Source of the DNA: Streptomyces caeruleatus
GTDB taxonomy: Bacteria > Actinomycetota > Actinomycetes > Streptomycetales > Streptomycetaceae
Assembly (NCBI RefSeq): GCF_001514235.1
Contig: NZ_KQ948938.1
Coordinates: 62,001-126,000, forward strand
Direction: 5' to 3'
Length of the DNA: 64,000 nucleotides
Part shown: positions 43,982 through 52,736 of the stretch, one piece after another
How positions within the stretch are numbered: position 1 is the stretch's first letter
How the letters are laid out: every line of letters begins with the position of its first letter
The notes under the pieces: model-generated
The model's input: only the letters and a program-made list of their open reading frames with translations
Told to the model about the DNA's origin: nothing
Database searches by the model: none
Translations under genes and position numbers: made by a program

Positions 43982-45517
43982 GTGTCTCGCCCAACTCCGC
44001 ACCACCGTGCCCAGCGACAGAAGGCCGATGAGGCCTACCTGAGGGAACTCGGTTACGAGCCCGTGCTGACCCGACGCATGGGGCCGTTCGGGAACTTCGC
44101 GCTCAGCTTCTCGATCATCAGCGTCCTGTCCGGGTGCATGACGCTCTTCGGCTTCGGCCTCGTCACGGGCGGCCCGGCCGTCATGCTGTGGGGCTGGGCC
44201 CTGGTGGGTCTGATGGTGCTGGTCGTCGGTGCCGCGCTCGCCGAGGTCACCTCCGCCTACCCGGTGTCCGGCGCCCTGTACTTCATGGCCAACAAGCTCG
44301 GCGGTCCCCGCTGGGGCTACGGCACCGGCTGGCTCAACCTCCTCGGTCTGATGGGAGGAATGGCCGGCGGCTGCTACGGCACCGCCCTGTTCACCGGCGC
44401 CTGGCTCAACCTCCAATGGGGCTTCACCCCCACCCCGGAGCGGACGCTGATGATTTTCGCGATCATCCTGCTCCTGCTTGCCACGCTCAACCTGTTCGGC
44501 GTACGACTCGTCAGCATCCTCAACTCGATCAGCGTCTGGTGGCACCTCGGCGGTGTCGCGGTCATCGTCGGGGCGCTGGCGCTCGTCCCCTCCCACCACC
44601 AGCCGGCGAGCTTCGTGTTCGGCGAGTTCACCAACCACACGGGCTGGAGCAACCCCCTCTACGTCGGGCTGTTGGGACTCCTGCTCGCCCAGTACACCTT
44701 CAGCGGCTACGACGCCTCCGCCCACCTCTCCGAGGAGACCGAGCACGCGCAGGTCAGCGCGGCCCGGGGTATCGTCCGCTCGATCTTCTGGTCATGGGTC
44801 GTTGGTTTCGTACTGCTCGCCGGGATGCTGTTCGCGATCCAGGACTACGCCGGAACCATGGGCAGCGCCACCGGCGTCCCGCCCGCCCAGATCTTCCTCG
44901 ACGCCCTCGGGCCGACGGCCGCCAAGGCTCTCCTGCTGGTGATCATCGTGGCGCAGCTCTTCTGCGCGAACGCGGGCCTCGCCTCCGCCAGCCGCATGGT
45001 GTTCGCGTTCTCCCGGGACGGCGCCCTGCCCTTCTCCAACACTTGGCGTCGCCTGAGCCGCCGCACCCAGACTCCTGTCCACGCCGTATGGCTCGCGGTC
45101 GCGGTGCCCTTCGTACTTGCCCTGCCGAGCCTGTACAGCACGACCGCGTACACGGCGATCACGAGCATCAACGTCATCGGCATCACGCCGGCCTACGCGA
45201 TACCGATCTACCTCCGGATCAAGAACCGGCACTTGTTCAGGCCCGGCCCATGGAACCTCGGCCGGTGGGGCGTGACGGTCGGCACGGCCGCCGTCGTCTG
45301 GGTCGGGTTCGTGACCGTGCTCTTCTGCCTGCCGCAGACCCGCCCCGAGGGAGAGGCGTTGGTGAGCGCCGACTCCTTCAACTACGCGCCGATCGCGCTG
45401 GTATCCGTCCTCGTCCTGGCCTGGATCTCATGGCGATTCAAGGGGAAGCGGTCGTACGAGGTGCCCGCCCAGAGCTTCGACCGGTCGGCGAGCGCGTACG
45501 AGGACGAGGTCGTCTGA
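43982..45517 (+). CDS. APC-family amino acid or polyamine permease
   Basis: The protein has 511 residues, GTG 43982 after CGGAGG. Twelve hydrophobic segments are visible. The APC core is recognised by GPFGNFALSFSIISVLSGCMTLF in helix 1, SAYPVSGALYFMANKLGG and GLLLAQYTFSGYDASAHLSEET in helix 6, which contains the acidic residues of the substrate site. Close relatives carry amino acids, GABA or choline-type amines. Its stop overlaps the start of the glutamine-synthetase-like gene (TGATG), so the two form an uptake-and-conjugation pair. Substrate undetermined. Confidence 0.9.
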   Translation: MSRPTPHHRAQRQKADEAYLRELGYEPVLTRRMGPFGNFALSFSIISVLSGCMTLFGFGLVTGGPAVMLWGWALVGLMVLVVGAALAEVTSAYPVSGALYFMANKLGGPRWGYGTGWLNLLGLMGGMAGGCYGTALFTGAWLNLQWGFTPTPERTLMIFAIILLLLATLNLFGVRLVSILNSISVWWHLGGVAVIVGALALVPSHHQPASFVFGEFTNHTGWSNPLYVGLLGLLLAQYTFSGYDASAHLSEETEHAQVSAARGIVRSIFWSWVVGFVLLAGMLFAIQDYAGTMGSATGVPPAQIFLDALGPTAAKALLLVIIVAQLFCANAGLASASRMVFAFSRDGALPFSNTWRRLSRRTQTPVHAVWLAVAVPFVLALPSLYSTTAYTAITSINVIGITPAYAIPIYLRIKNRHLFRPGPWNLGRWGVTVGTAAVVWVGFVTVLFCLPQTRPEGEALVSADSFNYAPIALVSVLVLAWISWRFKGKRSYEVPAQSFDRSASAYEDEVV

Positions 45518-46944
45518 TGACCGAGGCCTCTTCGAGTAACGGGTCCGTCCCCCGCCTCGCTACCAAGCGCACCTCCTCGCCGCACGGCCGCCCCGAAGGT
45601 CAGCTCTCCCTGACTGACCTTCGGAACCTGGTCAAGGCGGGCCGGATACGGACGGTACTGCTGGCCCTCCCCGACCTCCAGGGGAGGCTGAAGGGGAAGT
45701 GGTACGACGCTCGGCACTTCCTCAGGAACGTCGCCCACGACGGGGCCGAGTTCTGCGCGTACCTGCTCGCCACGGACGTCGACATGAACCCCGTACCCGG
45801 CTTCGCGCTGGCCTCGTGGGAGACCGGCTACCAGGACCTGGCCGTCAGTCCGGCGCTGTCGACGCTGCGGACACTGCCCTGGATGGAGGGGACCGCCGTC
45901 GTGCTGGGCGACGCGGTGCACCATGACGGCACACCGATCGAGGTCGCACCCCGCCAGATACTCCAGGGGCAGCTTACGCGGCTGGCCCGGCACGGCCTGC
46001 ATGTCAAGGCGGGCCTAGAGACCGAGTTCGTGCTCTACCAGGGCACGTACGCGGAGGTCGCCGGGGCCGGGAACCAAGGGCTGAGGCCTCTTACGACGGA
46101 GAACCTCGACTACGCGCTTGATCACCCGCCTGGTGCCCACCGGTTCTTCCGCCGCCTACAGCGCGCGCTCGCCGGGGCCGGCCTTCCTCTGGAGGCGATC
46201 AAGACCGAGGGTGCCCCGGGCCAGGTGGAGGTCACCTTCCCGTACGGCGGGGCGCTCGCCGCCTGCGACGGGCACCTGCTTTTCAAGCACGCGGTCCGAG
46301 TCCTGGGGGCAGGAGCGGGGCTGGCGCCCACGTTCATGGCGTCTCCGGAGACCGGCATACAGAGCGGCCTCCACCTGCACGTGTCGCTGTGGAGGGGCGG
46401 CATCAGCCAGTTCAACGAGCCCGGCGATGGCGGGCTTTCGCGAATCGCGCGCCAGGCCGTCGCCGGACTCGTCGACGCCCTGCCGGAGCTAGCCCCGCTG
46501 TACGCGCCGAACATCAACTCCTATAAGCGGTTCGTGTCAGGCACGTGCGCGCCCACCACCATGACGTGGGGCTACGACAACCGCACTTGCGCGGTCCGTG
46601 TCGTCGGACATGGCGAGCGCCTGCACCTGGAGATCCGCGTGCCGGGAGCGGACGCCAACCCGTACCTGGCCCTATCGGCGGCCCTGGCGGCCATCGACCA
46701 CGGCGTCGAGCAGCAGCTCGCCCTCGGCGCGGCCACAACCGGGAACGCCCACGACGCGGACGGCGTAGAGGTGCCCTCCACTCTCCAGGAGGCGCTCCAC
46801 GCCTTCCGGAACAGCGCGCTCGCGGAGGGCGCCCTCGGAGCCGAGGTGGTCGCCCACTACGCCCACCTTGCCCAGTTGGAGATCGAACACCATCACGGCC
46901 TGGTCACTGACGCTGAGCGGCAGCGGTGGCTGGCGCGTGCGTGA
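45517..46944 (+). CDS. Glutamine-synthetase-family ligase (gamma-glutamyl-amine type)
   Basis: The protein has 475 residues, ATG 45517 coupled to the permease. The family joins glutamate to ammonia or an amine with ATP. The catalytic-domain motifs are KAGLETEFVLYQG (metal-binding Glu), TEGAPGQVEVTF, QSGLHLHVSLW and NINSYKRFVSGTCAPTTMTWGYDNRTCAVRV at about residue 330, then LEIRVPGADANPYLALSA. The N-terminal beta-grasp part is present. Pairing with a permease and the lack of the usual GlnA adenylylation-tyrosine loop favour a gamma-glutamyl-amine ligase of the GlnA3/GlnA4 group that disposes of polyamines or ethanolamine. True glutamine synthesis is less likely. Confidence 0.85.
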   Translation: MTEASSSNGSVPRLATKRTSSPHGRPEGQLSLTDLRNLVKAGRIRTVLLALPDLQGRLKGKWYDARHFLRNVAHDGAEFCAYLLATDVDMNPVPGFALASWETGYQDLAVSPALSTLRTLPWMEGTAVVLGDAVHHDGTPIEVAPRQILQGQLTRLARHGLHVKAGLETEFVLYQGTYAEVAGAGNQGLRPLTTENLDYALDHPPGAHRFFRRLQRALAGAGLPLEAIKTEGAPGQVEVTFPYGGALAACDGHLLFKHAVRVLGAGAGLAPTFMASPETGIQSGLHLHVSLWRGGISQFNEPGDGGLSRIARQAVAGLVDALPELAPLYAPNINSYKRFVSGTCAPTTMTWGYDNRTCAVRVVGHGERLHLEIRVPGADANPYLALSAALAAIDHGVEQQLALGAATTGNAHDADGVEVPSTLQEALHAFRNSALAEGALGAEVVAHYAHLAQLEIEHHHGLVTDAERQRWLARA

Positions 46945-47145
46945 CCTGCTCCTCCCGGAAGGATCTCTGGTTCCCGTGAGTGCCCGCTCGACCCGACCAC
47001 CGTGTCCCCAACAAAGGATGACCAGTTCAGGCCGCATTGTCTGTGGCCCTTGGCAAGCTACTCACCCACAACATGACACCGAGCGCGTCCGGGGCGTCAC
47101 TTATCGTGGCGCGCTCGGGCGGCCCGGCGAGCGGAAGGGCACACC

Positions 47146-48039
47146 GTGACCGACATGCCCAGCGCGCTCCACCACCTGGTGGAGTCGGTGACCGACACGT
47201 ACGCGGTGGTCGCCGAGCACCCTCGGCCCGGAGACATCCGGCCTTCCGTCTGGGAGGTCAACGGGCCTGGTGGCGAAAGGTGGTTCGGGAAGGTCCACGC
47301 GGGTCCGATGCTCCACCGACGCGAGGTGACCGCGTACCAGAACTGGACCGTCGCGCTGGGCCCGGGCAGCGCACCCGAGTTGGTCTCCGCGGACACGCAG
47401 ACGCGCACCGTCCTGGTCACCGCCGTTCCAGGACGCAGCCTCGACACGCTGCGCCTGCCGGCCGAGCAGGAACGGGTGGCCTACGAGCAGGCCGGCGAAC
47501 TGCTCGCCCGGTTCCACACCGCGGCAGCCGACGAGCCGATGCCGGAAGCGACCGAGGAGTCATGGGACGAGGAGGTCGCCCGGCTGATGGACCGTACGGC
47601 GGGGCACGCGCCAGAGCACGACGTCGCGATGGTGCGCATGCTCGCCAAGGAAGCTCCTCCACGCCTGCCCCAGGTGTCCCAGCACGGCGACTACATGCCC
47701 AAGAACTGGATGTGGGACGAGACCGAGCAGCGCCTGCGGGTCATCGACTTCGAGCGGGCCGAACTCCGGTCCGCCGCCTACCGCGACATGAGTCGGCTGC
47801 GCTACCGGATCCTGTGCCACCGCCCCGACCTCGACGCTGCTTTCCACCACGGATACGGCCGCCCCCTCACCGAGGAGGAACAGAGCGCGTGCCAGGCATA
47901 CGCGGCACTGGATGCCCTGGACTCTCTGGACTGGGGGATCAAGCACCGCGACATCGGCCTGGTCGACGAGGCGCAGACCATGTTGGAGAACCTGCGCCGG
48001 GAGACCGGCAGGAGCGTGTGGGGCGGGTGGCGCGCGTGA
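47146..48039 (+). CDS. Aminoglycoside phosphotransferase-family kinase (first of two)
   Basis: The protein has 297 residues; GTG 47146 follows GGAAGGG. It has the APH/choline-kinase fold: catalytic loop QHGDYMPKNWMWD at about residue 182 with Asp and Asn, then LRVIDFERAEL with the metal-binding Asp at about 204. The N-terminal lobe has a nucleotide-binding lysine candidate in GERWFGKVHAG. It is likely a small-molecule kinase; the family includes aminoglycoside, homoserine and ethanolamine kinases. Next to a permease and a GS-like ligase it could act on an amine or amino alcohol. A separate ABC exporter nearby also fits antibiotic self-protection. Confidence 0.8.
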   Translation: MTDMPSALHHLVESVTDTYAVVAEHPRPGDIRPSVWEVNGPGGERWFGKVHAGPMLHRREVTAYQNWTVALGPGSAPELVSADTQTRTVLVTAVPGRSLDTLRLPAEQERVAYEQAGELLARFHTAAADEPMPEATEESWDEEVARLMDRTAGHAPEHDVAMVRMLAKEAPPRLPQVSQHGDYMPKNWMWDETEQRLRVIDFERAELRSAAYRDMSRLRYRILCHRPDLDAAFHHGYGRPLTEEEQSACQAYAALDALDSLDWGIKHRDIGLVDEAQTMLENLRRETGRSVWGGWRA

Positions 48040-48088
48040 ACGCCTTCGCCGTCCTCACGGCTCCCCGTCCGTCCGCACGCGGAGACCG

Positions 48089-49144
48089 GTGATCCGTATG
48101 GACGAAGCAGGCTGGGGCGACACGCTGACCGCCGAAGTGCTGGAAGACCGGTACGGGCTGGTCGCCGACGTCGTGGAACCGGTGCACATGGGCACGGACA
48201 CCATCAACCGGCGAGTCCTGACGGACGACGGGCTGAGGCTGTTCGTCAAGCAGTACCGCTCGATGGCCGACCTGGACCCGGCACGCAGTGCGTGGGACAT
48301 GTCGGAGTACTGCCGAGCCGCGAGGCTTCCCGTTCCACGGGTGTGGCCTGACGCCGACGACAACCTGGTCACCATCGCCGGAGGCAGCGCATGGGCCGTG
48401 GTCGACGAGGCTCCCGGCCGGGTGACGGCATCGGCGATGACGATCCCCCTCGCCGAGCACATCGGCGTCGTCATGGGGCGCATGCACCGTGTGCTCGCCG
48501 CGTACCCGCTCCCCAGGCGCGTGCAGCACACCCGCTGGCGGACCGAGCCCGTTGAGGACGCCGTGGCGAAGTGCGACATCGTGATGGCCAGGGCCACGCG
48601 CCACGGCCACGACCGGCTGGATCAACTGCGAGCCGACCTCGACCAGCGGCGTGCGGACCTGCGGGCCCACATCCTCCAGTTGCGGGAGCATGTCCCCGAC
48701 ACGCTGGTGGAACAGGCGCTGCACGCGGACCTCACCCGCACCAACCTGATCATCCTCGCCGACGCCGTCACCGGCGTCATCGACTTCCGCTGCGCCAGCG
48801 CGACGCCGGCCTGGGAGCTGGGGCGCGCGGCGTTCGACCCTCGCACCGTCGCCACCAGCACCGAGTGGGCCACTTGCGCCCTGGCCATGGTCAGGGCCTA
48901 CCGCTCGGAGCACCCCAGCCTCCCGATGCGGGAAGTGCGGGCCTGCGCGCGGGTCGCGCTGCTGTACATGCTGTTCAGCTTCTACCGCGCCACCACCGCG
49001 GAGTACGACCTGCCGCGGGAGGCGGAGGCGGATCTACAGCGGCACTGGGACGAGCGCCAGATCGCTATCCGACGCCTGTTCGATGACTTGGAGGGCCTCG
49101 AAGACGAACTCGCCACCCTCGGAACGAGCGGAGGTGTGGCGTGA
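48089..49144 (+). CDS. Aminoglycoside phosphotransferase-family kinase (second of two)
   Basis: The protein has 351 residues from GTG 48089, which has GGAG four bases upstream; ATG 48098 is an alternative start with a long spacing. Motifs are LRLFVKQYR (nucleotide Lys), LHADLTRTNLIILADAVTGVIDFRCAS at about residues 213-237, with Asp and Asn of the catalytic loop and the metal-binding Asp in VIDF. It resembles a distant paralogue of the previous gene and lies 49 bases beyond its stop. The C-terminus is helical and Asp/Glu-rich. Substrate unknown. Confidence 0.78.
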   Translation: MIRMDEAGWGDTLTAEVLEDRYGLVADVVEPVHMGTDTINRRVLTDDGLRLFVKQYRSMADLDPARSAWDMSEYCRAARLPVPRVWPDADDNLVTIAGGSAWAVVDEAPGRVTASAMTIPLAEHIGVVMGRMHRVLAAYPLPRRVQHTRWRTEPVEDAVAKCDIVMARATRHGHDRLDQLRADLDQRRADLRAHILQLREHVPDTLVEQALHADLTRTNLIILADAVTGVIDFRCASATPAWELGRAAFDPRTVATSTEWATCALAMVRAYRSEHPSLPMREVRACARVALLYMLFSFYRATTAEYDLPREAEADLQRHWDERQIAIRRLFDDLEGLEDELATLGTSGGVA

Positions 49145-49225
49145 CCTCCAGCGGCTTCCGGCCCCACTGAACGAACCGGCTGACGAACGACAGCCTCAAC
49201 CACATACGGCATACAAGGGGACGTC

Positions 49226-49348
49226 TTGGCGTATCAAACCGTGATCGGTCCGCACGCGGTACTCATCCGCGCACAGCGCGCGCTGCTGGGGTTCCGTACG
49301 GCCTCCCCGGCCGGGCACTGGGTGCCGACGGAGGGCTGGAGCCGATGA
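49226..49348 (+). pseudogene. Short frame resembling the N-terminus of a Nudix protein
   Basis: TTG 49226 follows AAGGGG at the right distance and opens a 40-codon frame ending at a TGA that overlaps the ATG of the next gene. The residues VIGPHAVLIRAQRALLGFR, followed by HWVP, match the first strands of Nudix hydrolases (hhVLIRDGRVLLGRR ... W.LPGG), but the frame stops before the Nudix box. It may be a decayed Nudix gene or a coincidental leader of the exporter gene. The similarity is short and is judged by eye. Confidence 0.35.
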
Positions 49349-51316
49349 CAACGATCCCGAAGCCCACAGAGTCGACCCGGCCGACCGACGAGGCGGAGGT
49401 CTCGGACGAGGAACTGAAGTTCGTCATCCCCGGCGATCGCCGCATCGAGGCCGCCAACGCGATCACGACCCGCTCGATGGCCAAGCGTCTACCCCAACTG
49501 ATCCGCCGCTCCCTCGCGTTGGGCTGGCAGGTCGACCGCGCCGCAGTCATCGCGTTGCTCGGCGTCCAGCTCCTCTCGGGGGTCCTGGAGGCGTTCGGAC
49601 TGATGGCCACCACCCGGGGTGATCAAGCCGCTGATCGCCTCGCAGCACATCACCGGTGACCAGCTCCGTTCCGCCGTACCTTCCCTTGTCGTCCTGTCCG
49701 GCGCCATCGGTCTCCGTGCCCTGCTGGGTATCGCCTCCACTGCGCTGTCGGCCCGGTTGGCCCCGCGTATCGCTCGGGAGGCCGAACTCAAGCTCCTCGA
49801 CGCGGCGACCAAGGCGGAACTGGCCGCGTACGACAACCCCGGATACAACGACCGCTGGGACGCGGCCGACCGTGGGGTGGAGGTCTCCAGGGACCTTCTC
49901 ACTCAAGCTCAGTACATCCTCGCCTCGTCGGCATCGTTGATCGCCTCGGCGTGCGTCCTGACCACCGTGCACCCGATTCTTCTACCTCTGCTCGTCCTGG
50001 CGGCCCTGCCGAAGGGCCTGGCCAGCGTCCGCGCAGCGCGCATCAGCTACATCGCCTCGCTCGCCACGTCGAAGGACCGGCGGCTCCTGGGCATGCTGCG
50101 CTGGTACATGGTCGACAAGCAGACCGCGGACCAGGTCCGCTCCGGCACCATGGCACCCTTCCTCCTCGACAAGTACCGCACGGCTGGGGCACGGATCGAC
50201 AGGACCACCGACCAGGCCACATGGCGCTCCGCCAGGATCTCCCTGGTGGGTGGGGCCGCGGGAGGCCTCGCCCACGTGGTGGTGTGGGTGGCCCTCGCGC
50301 TCCTGGTGTCTGCCGGGCAGATCTCCGTCGCCGCCCTCGGCACCGCGTTCCTCGCTCTGGGGCGCGTCAGCGCGGGACTGGACGGGATCGTCGGCTACGG
50401 AGCCCAACTCTTCCGTACCGGCATGTTCTTGGACGACTGGGCGGACTTCATCGACGAGGCCGGCGGACACCGCATCGACCGGGGCTCCCAGGCGCCGGCC
50501 GTCCCCGCCGTCGTATGCGCGGAGAACATCACCTTCCAGTACCCGAGCGCCGACCGGCCCGCCCTTGACGACGTCTCCTTGGAGGTCCGGCGTGGCGAAG
50601 TCGTCGCACTCGTGGGCGAGAACGGTTCCGGCAAGACCACGCTCAGCAAGATCCTCTCGGCCCTGTACCTACCCGACCAAGGCGCCGTCTCCTGGGACGG
50701 CACCGACACCAGGCACCTGGACGCGCACGCCACCTGGGCGCGTGTCGCCGTCGTGCCGCAGTCCTATGCGGCCTGGCCTCTTTCGGCGCGGGAGAACATC
50801 ACCCTCGGTCAGGCCACCGAGGAGGGAGACGCCGCCGTGCTCGCCGCGGCGCAGGCAGCGGGTGCCGACGAGGTCGTCGACGGACTGCGCAGCGGGTTGA
50901 ACACCCTGCTGGCCAAGGAATGGTGGGGCGGCCAGGAACTGTCCGGCGGACAGTGGCAGAGGATCGCGCTCGCCCGAGCGTTCCACCGGCCGGCGGGACT
51001 GCTCGTCCTGGACGAACCGACCGCAGCTCTCGACCCAAGGGCCGAGCACCGCATTTTCACCGGACTGCGCCGCCTCGCCGCCGACCGTGCGGTCGTCTTG
51101 GTCACCCATCGGCTCACGAATGTGACCGTCGCGGACCGCATCGTTGTTTTGGACAAGGGGCGCGTCATCCAGCACGGCACCCCCGACGAGCTGTTGGCCC
51201 AGCATGGCGGCTTGTTCCGAGAACTGTGGGATCTGCAGAACGAACGCACCGGTCGCGTTCCCGCCCCGGCCGGTTCCGAGGAGAACGTGCCGTTGAACCA
51301 GCCAGCCTTGTTCTGA
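49345..51316 (+). pseudogene. ABC exporter (fused membrane and ATPase domains), frameshifted
   Basis: The ATG at 49345 opens a frame of 104 residues that ends at 49659. From 49619 another frame continues to 51316. The first frame holds a soluble N-terminus and the first membrane helix (VIALLGVQLLSGVLEAFGLM). The second begins VIKPL and contains the rest of the membrane domain and a full ATPase domain: Walker A GENGSGKTT, signature LSGGQWQRIALARA, Walker B LLVLDEPTAALD, and the H-loop VTHRL. Removing one C near 49614-49619 joins them into one normal exporter. It is therefore either a disrupted gene or a sequencing error. The transporter would export a peptide, lipid or drug. Confidence 0.75.
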
Positions 51317-51547
51317 ACGACTCGACACCAGCGAGAAGGCGTCAGACGTGAGCAGAGACAACGTCGTACCCGACGTGTGGCAGCACAATCCGCTTTTGCT
51401 CTGATGGACAGTGGTCGCGATGACGGCGAGTGCGCGCAACGATCTCCGTAAGGCGCGTCAGCTATGTAGCCGTACCCCCACCGTAGCTGGGATCGAGATT
51501 TAAGGGTCTTGCGGTACGGGGCTGTACTGACTGCTCGCCCCTTCCGC

Positions 51548-52444
51548 TCAGCCGTCAATACTTGGTACCGGAGGATGCCCGGAAACCTGTACGCCAAGCG
51601 CCTTCGTGAAGAACTCAGCCATGTACTTGTCATTCACAATGAAGACCGTACGCTTGCCAATATGTGTCGCGTCGAATCCCCTTGATACCGAGTAGCTCAT
51701 GTGATCCGGCAGGGGAAATTCGTAGGTAACCCACTTCTTTGCTTCACCGAGCTTAAAGTCACCTGTCTCAATGTCGCCGTTTGTCACCTTGTCACGCGGG
51801 AAGTCTGGCGTGTAGATGCTTGCGGTGGTGATGACTACCGGCACCGAGATAAGTGAAATCTTGTCTTCTGTCTGCCTGAGGTAATCGACGCCTTCGAAAA
51901 TCTTAGGGAAGGTCGTCTCAAACGCGTGTGCCGCATGGGCAACTTGTCGGAGCGGCTTATAGATTTTCTCGTCTGCGTTGCGGTTTTGCTGCGTACGAGC
52001 GGCGTTCACCTCAATCCCGTTTACGATGTACTCGTAGTCTACGCTGCGCGCGTACCCGAGCTCAGGAAAGGTTACGTGACGATTCGCATACAGCGGTCCT
52101 CTCTTCTCGGAACTTTCTGCACGAGTGGTAGTGAAGAATGTCGGCCACTTCGGACTCTGCTTATGGTTTGGTAGAAGAATCCAGTTTTTCGTTTCCTCCT
52201 TGGCGCGCTTGCATTCAATAGTGAAGCAAACCAATCTGTCAGCTTTGCTGTCCGGCGCTACAGCAAGAATGTCAATGGATCCATGAACCCCTAGGATGGC
52301 CCCGTTCGACTGAGGGTCTGTAAAAGGAACCTCTACCGCTATCTCAAAGCCATCTTGGCTTCCGATCACTTCGGCGCAATGGTGCTGAAATGGGAATCCG
52401 CTAAAGTTTAGGATCTGGCGGATTTGCTCTGAGTGGTCGTCCAT
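51548..52444 (-). CDS. PD-(D/E)XK nuclease-like protein (298 aa)
   Basis: ATG 52444 opens a gene without a clear ribosome site. The core motif is GSIDILAV with Asp58, then CFTIECKRAKEE with Glu77-X-Lys79, the Asp...Glu-X-Lys pattern of restriction-type nucleases, with beta-strands either side. The C-terminal two thirds match nothing I know. The base composition is clearly lower in G+C than that of the surrounding genes, and codons ending in A or T are frequent; this indicates recent transfer. It diverges from the HEPN-like gene across a 292-base gap. A defence role is inferred from the nuclease-like core, the pairing and the composition. Inactivity of the fold is possible. Confidence 0.7.
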   Translation of the reverse strand: MDDHSEQIRQILNFSGFPFQHHCAEVIGSQDGFEIAVEVPFTDPQSNGAILGVHGSIDILAVAPDSKADRLVCFTIECKRAKEETKNWILLPNHKQSPKWPTFFTTTRAESSEKRGPLYANRHVTFPELGYARSVDYEYIVNGIEVNAARTQQNRNADEKIYKPLRQVAHAAHAFETTFPKIFEGVDYLRQTEDKISLISVPVVITTASIYTPDFPRDKVTNGDIETGDFKLGEAKKWVTYEFPLPDHMSYSVSRGFDATHIGKRTVFIVNDKYMAEFFTKALGVQVSGHPPVPSIDG

Positions 52445-52686
52445 GGGCTGACTTTAACACGACATCACCATGCGGAGTAGTTGTTTAATTGCGAAGCCGT
52501 GACGGCTGGCGCTACCCCTCTATGTGGCCAGCCATCCTGCTACTGCATGTCTGGCACCGTACAGCTCTTGAAGTTTCTTGCGGAGTTCGAGAAGTCCGGC
52601 TCCGCTCTCTTGTAGTCGCGTTTGACGAAGGGTAGACAGTGCTTCCTGTCGATATCAGCGGTGGAGGCAAGGGGGAGAGATCTCCA

Positions 52687-52714
52687 TACGGTGAAATCTT
52701 ATTTTCAAACCGTA
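52687..52714 (+). promoter_or_regulatory. Dyad over a likely leaderless promoter of the HEPN-like gene
   Basis: TACGGT-N16-ACCGTA, with further GAAA/TTTC pairing inside, spans 52687-52714. TTTTCA at 52702-52707 and TAAAAT at 52725-52730 are 17 bases apart and fit -35 and -10 elements. The predicted start then falls at about the ATG at 52737, which would make a leaderless mRNA; this agrees with the lack of a ribosome site. A regulator bound at the dyad would block the -35. Confidence 0.5.
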
Positions 52715-52736
52715 AAGTTGGCGGTAAAATACACAC

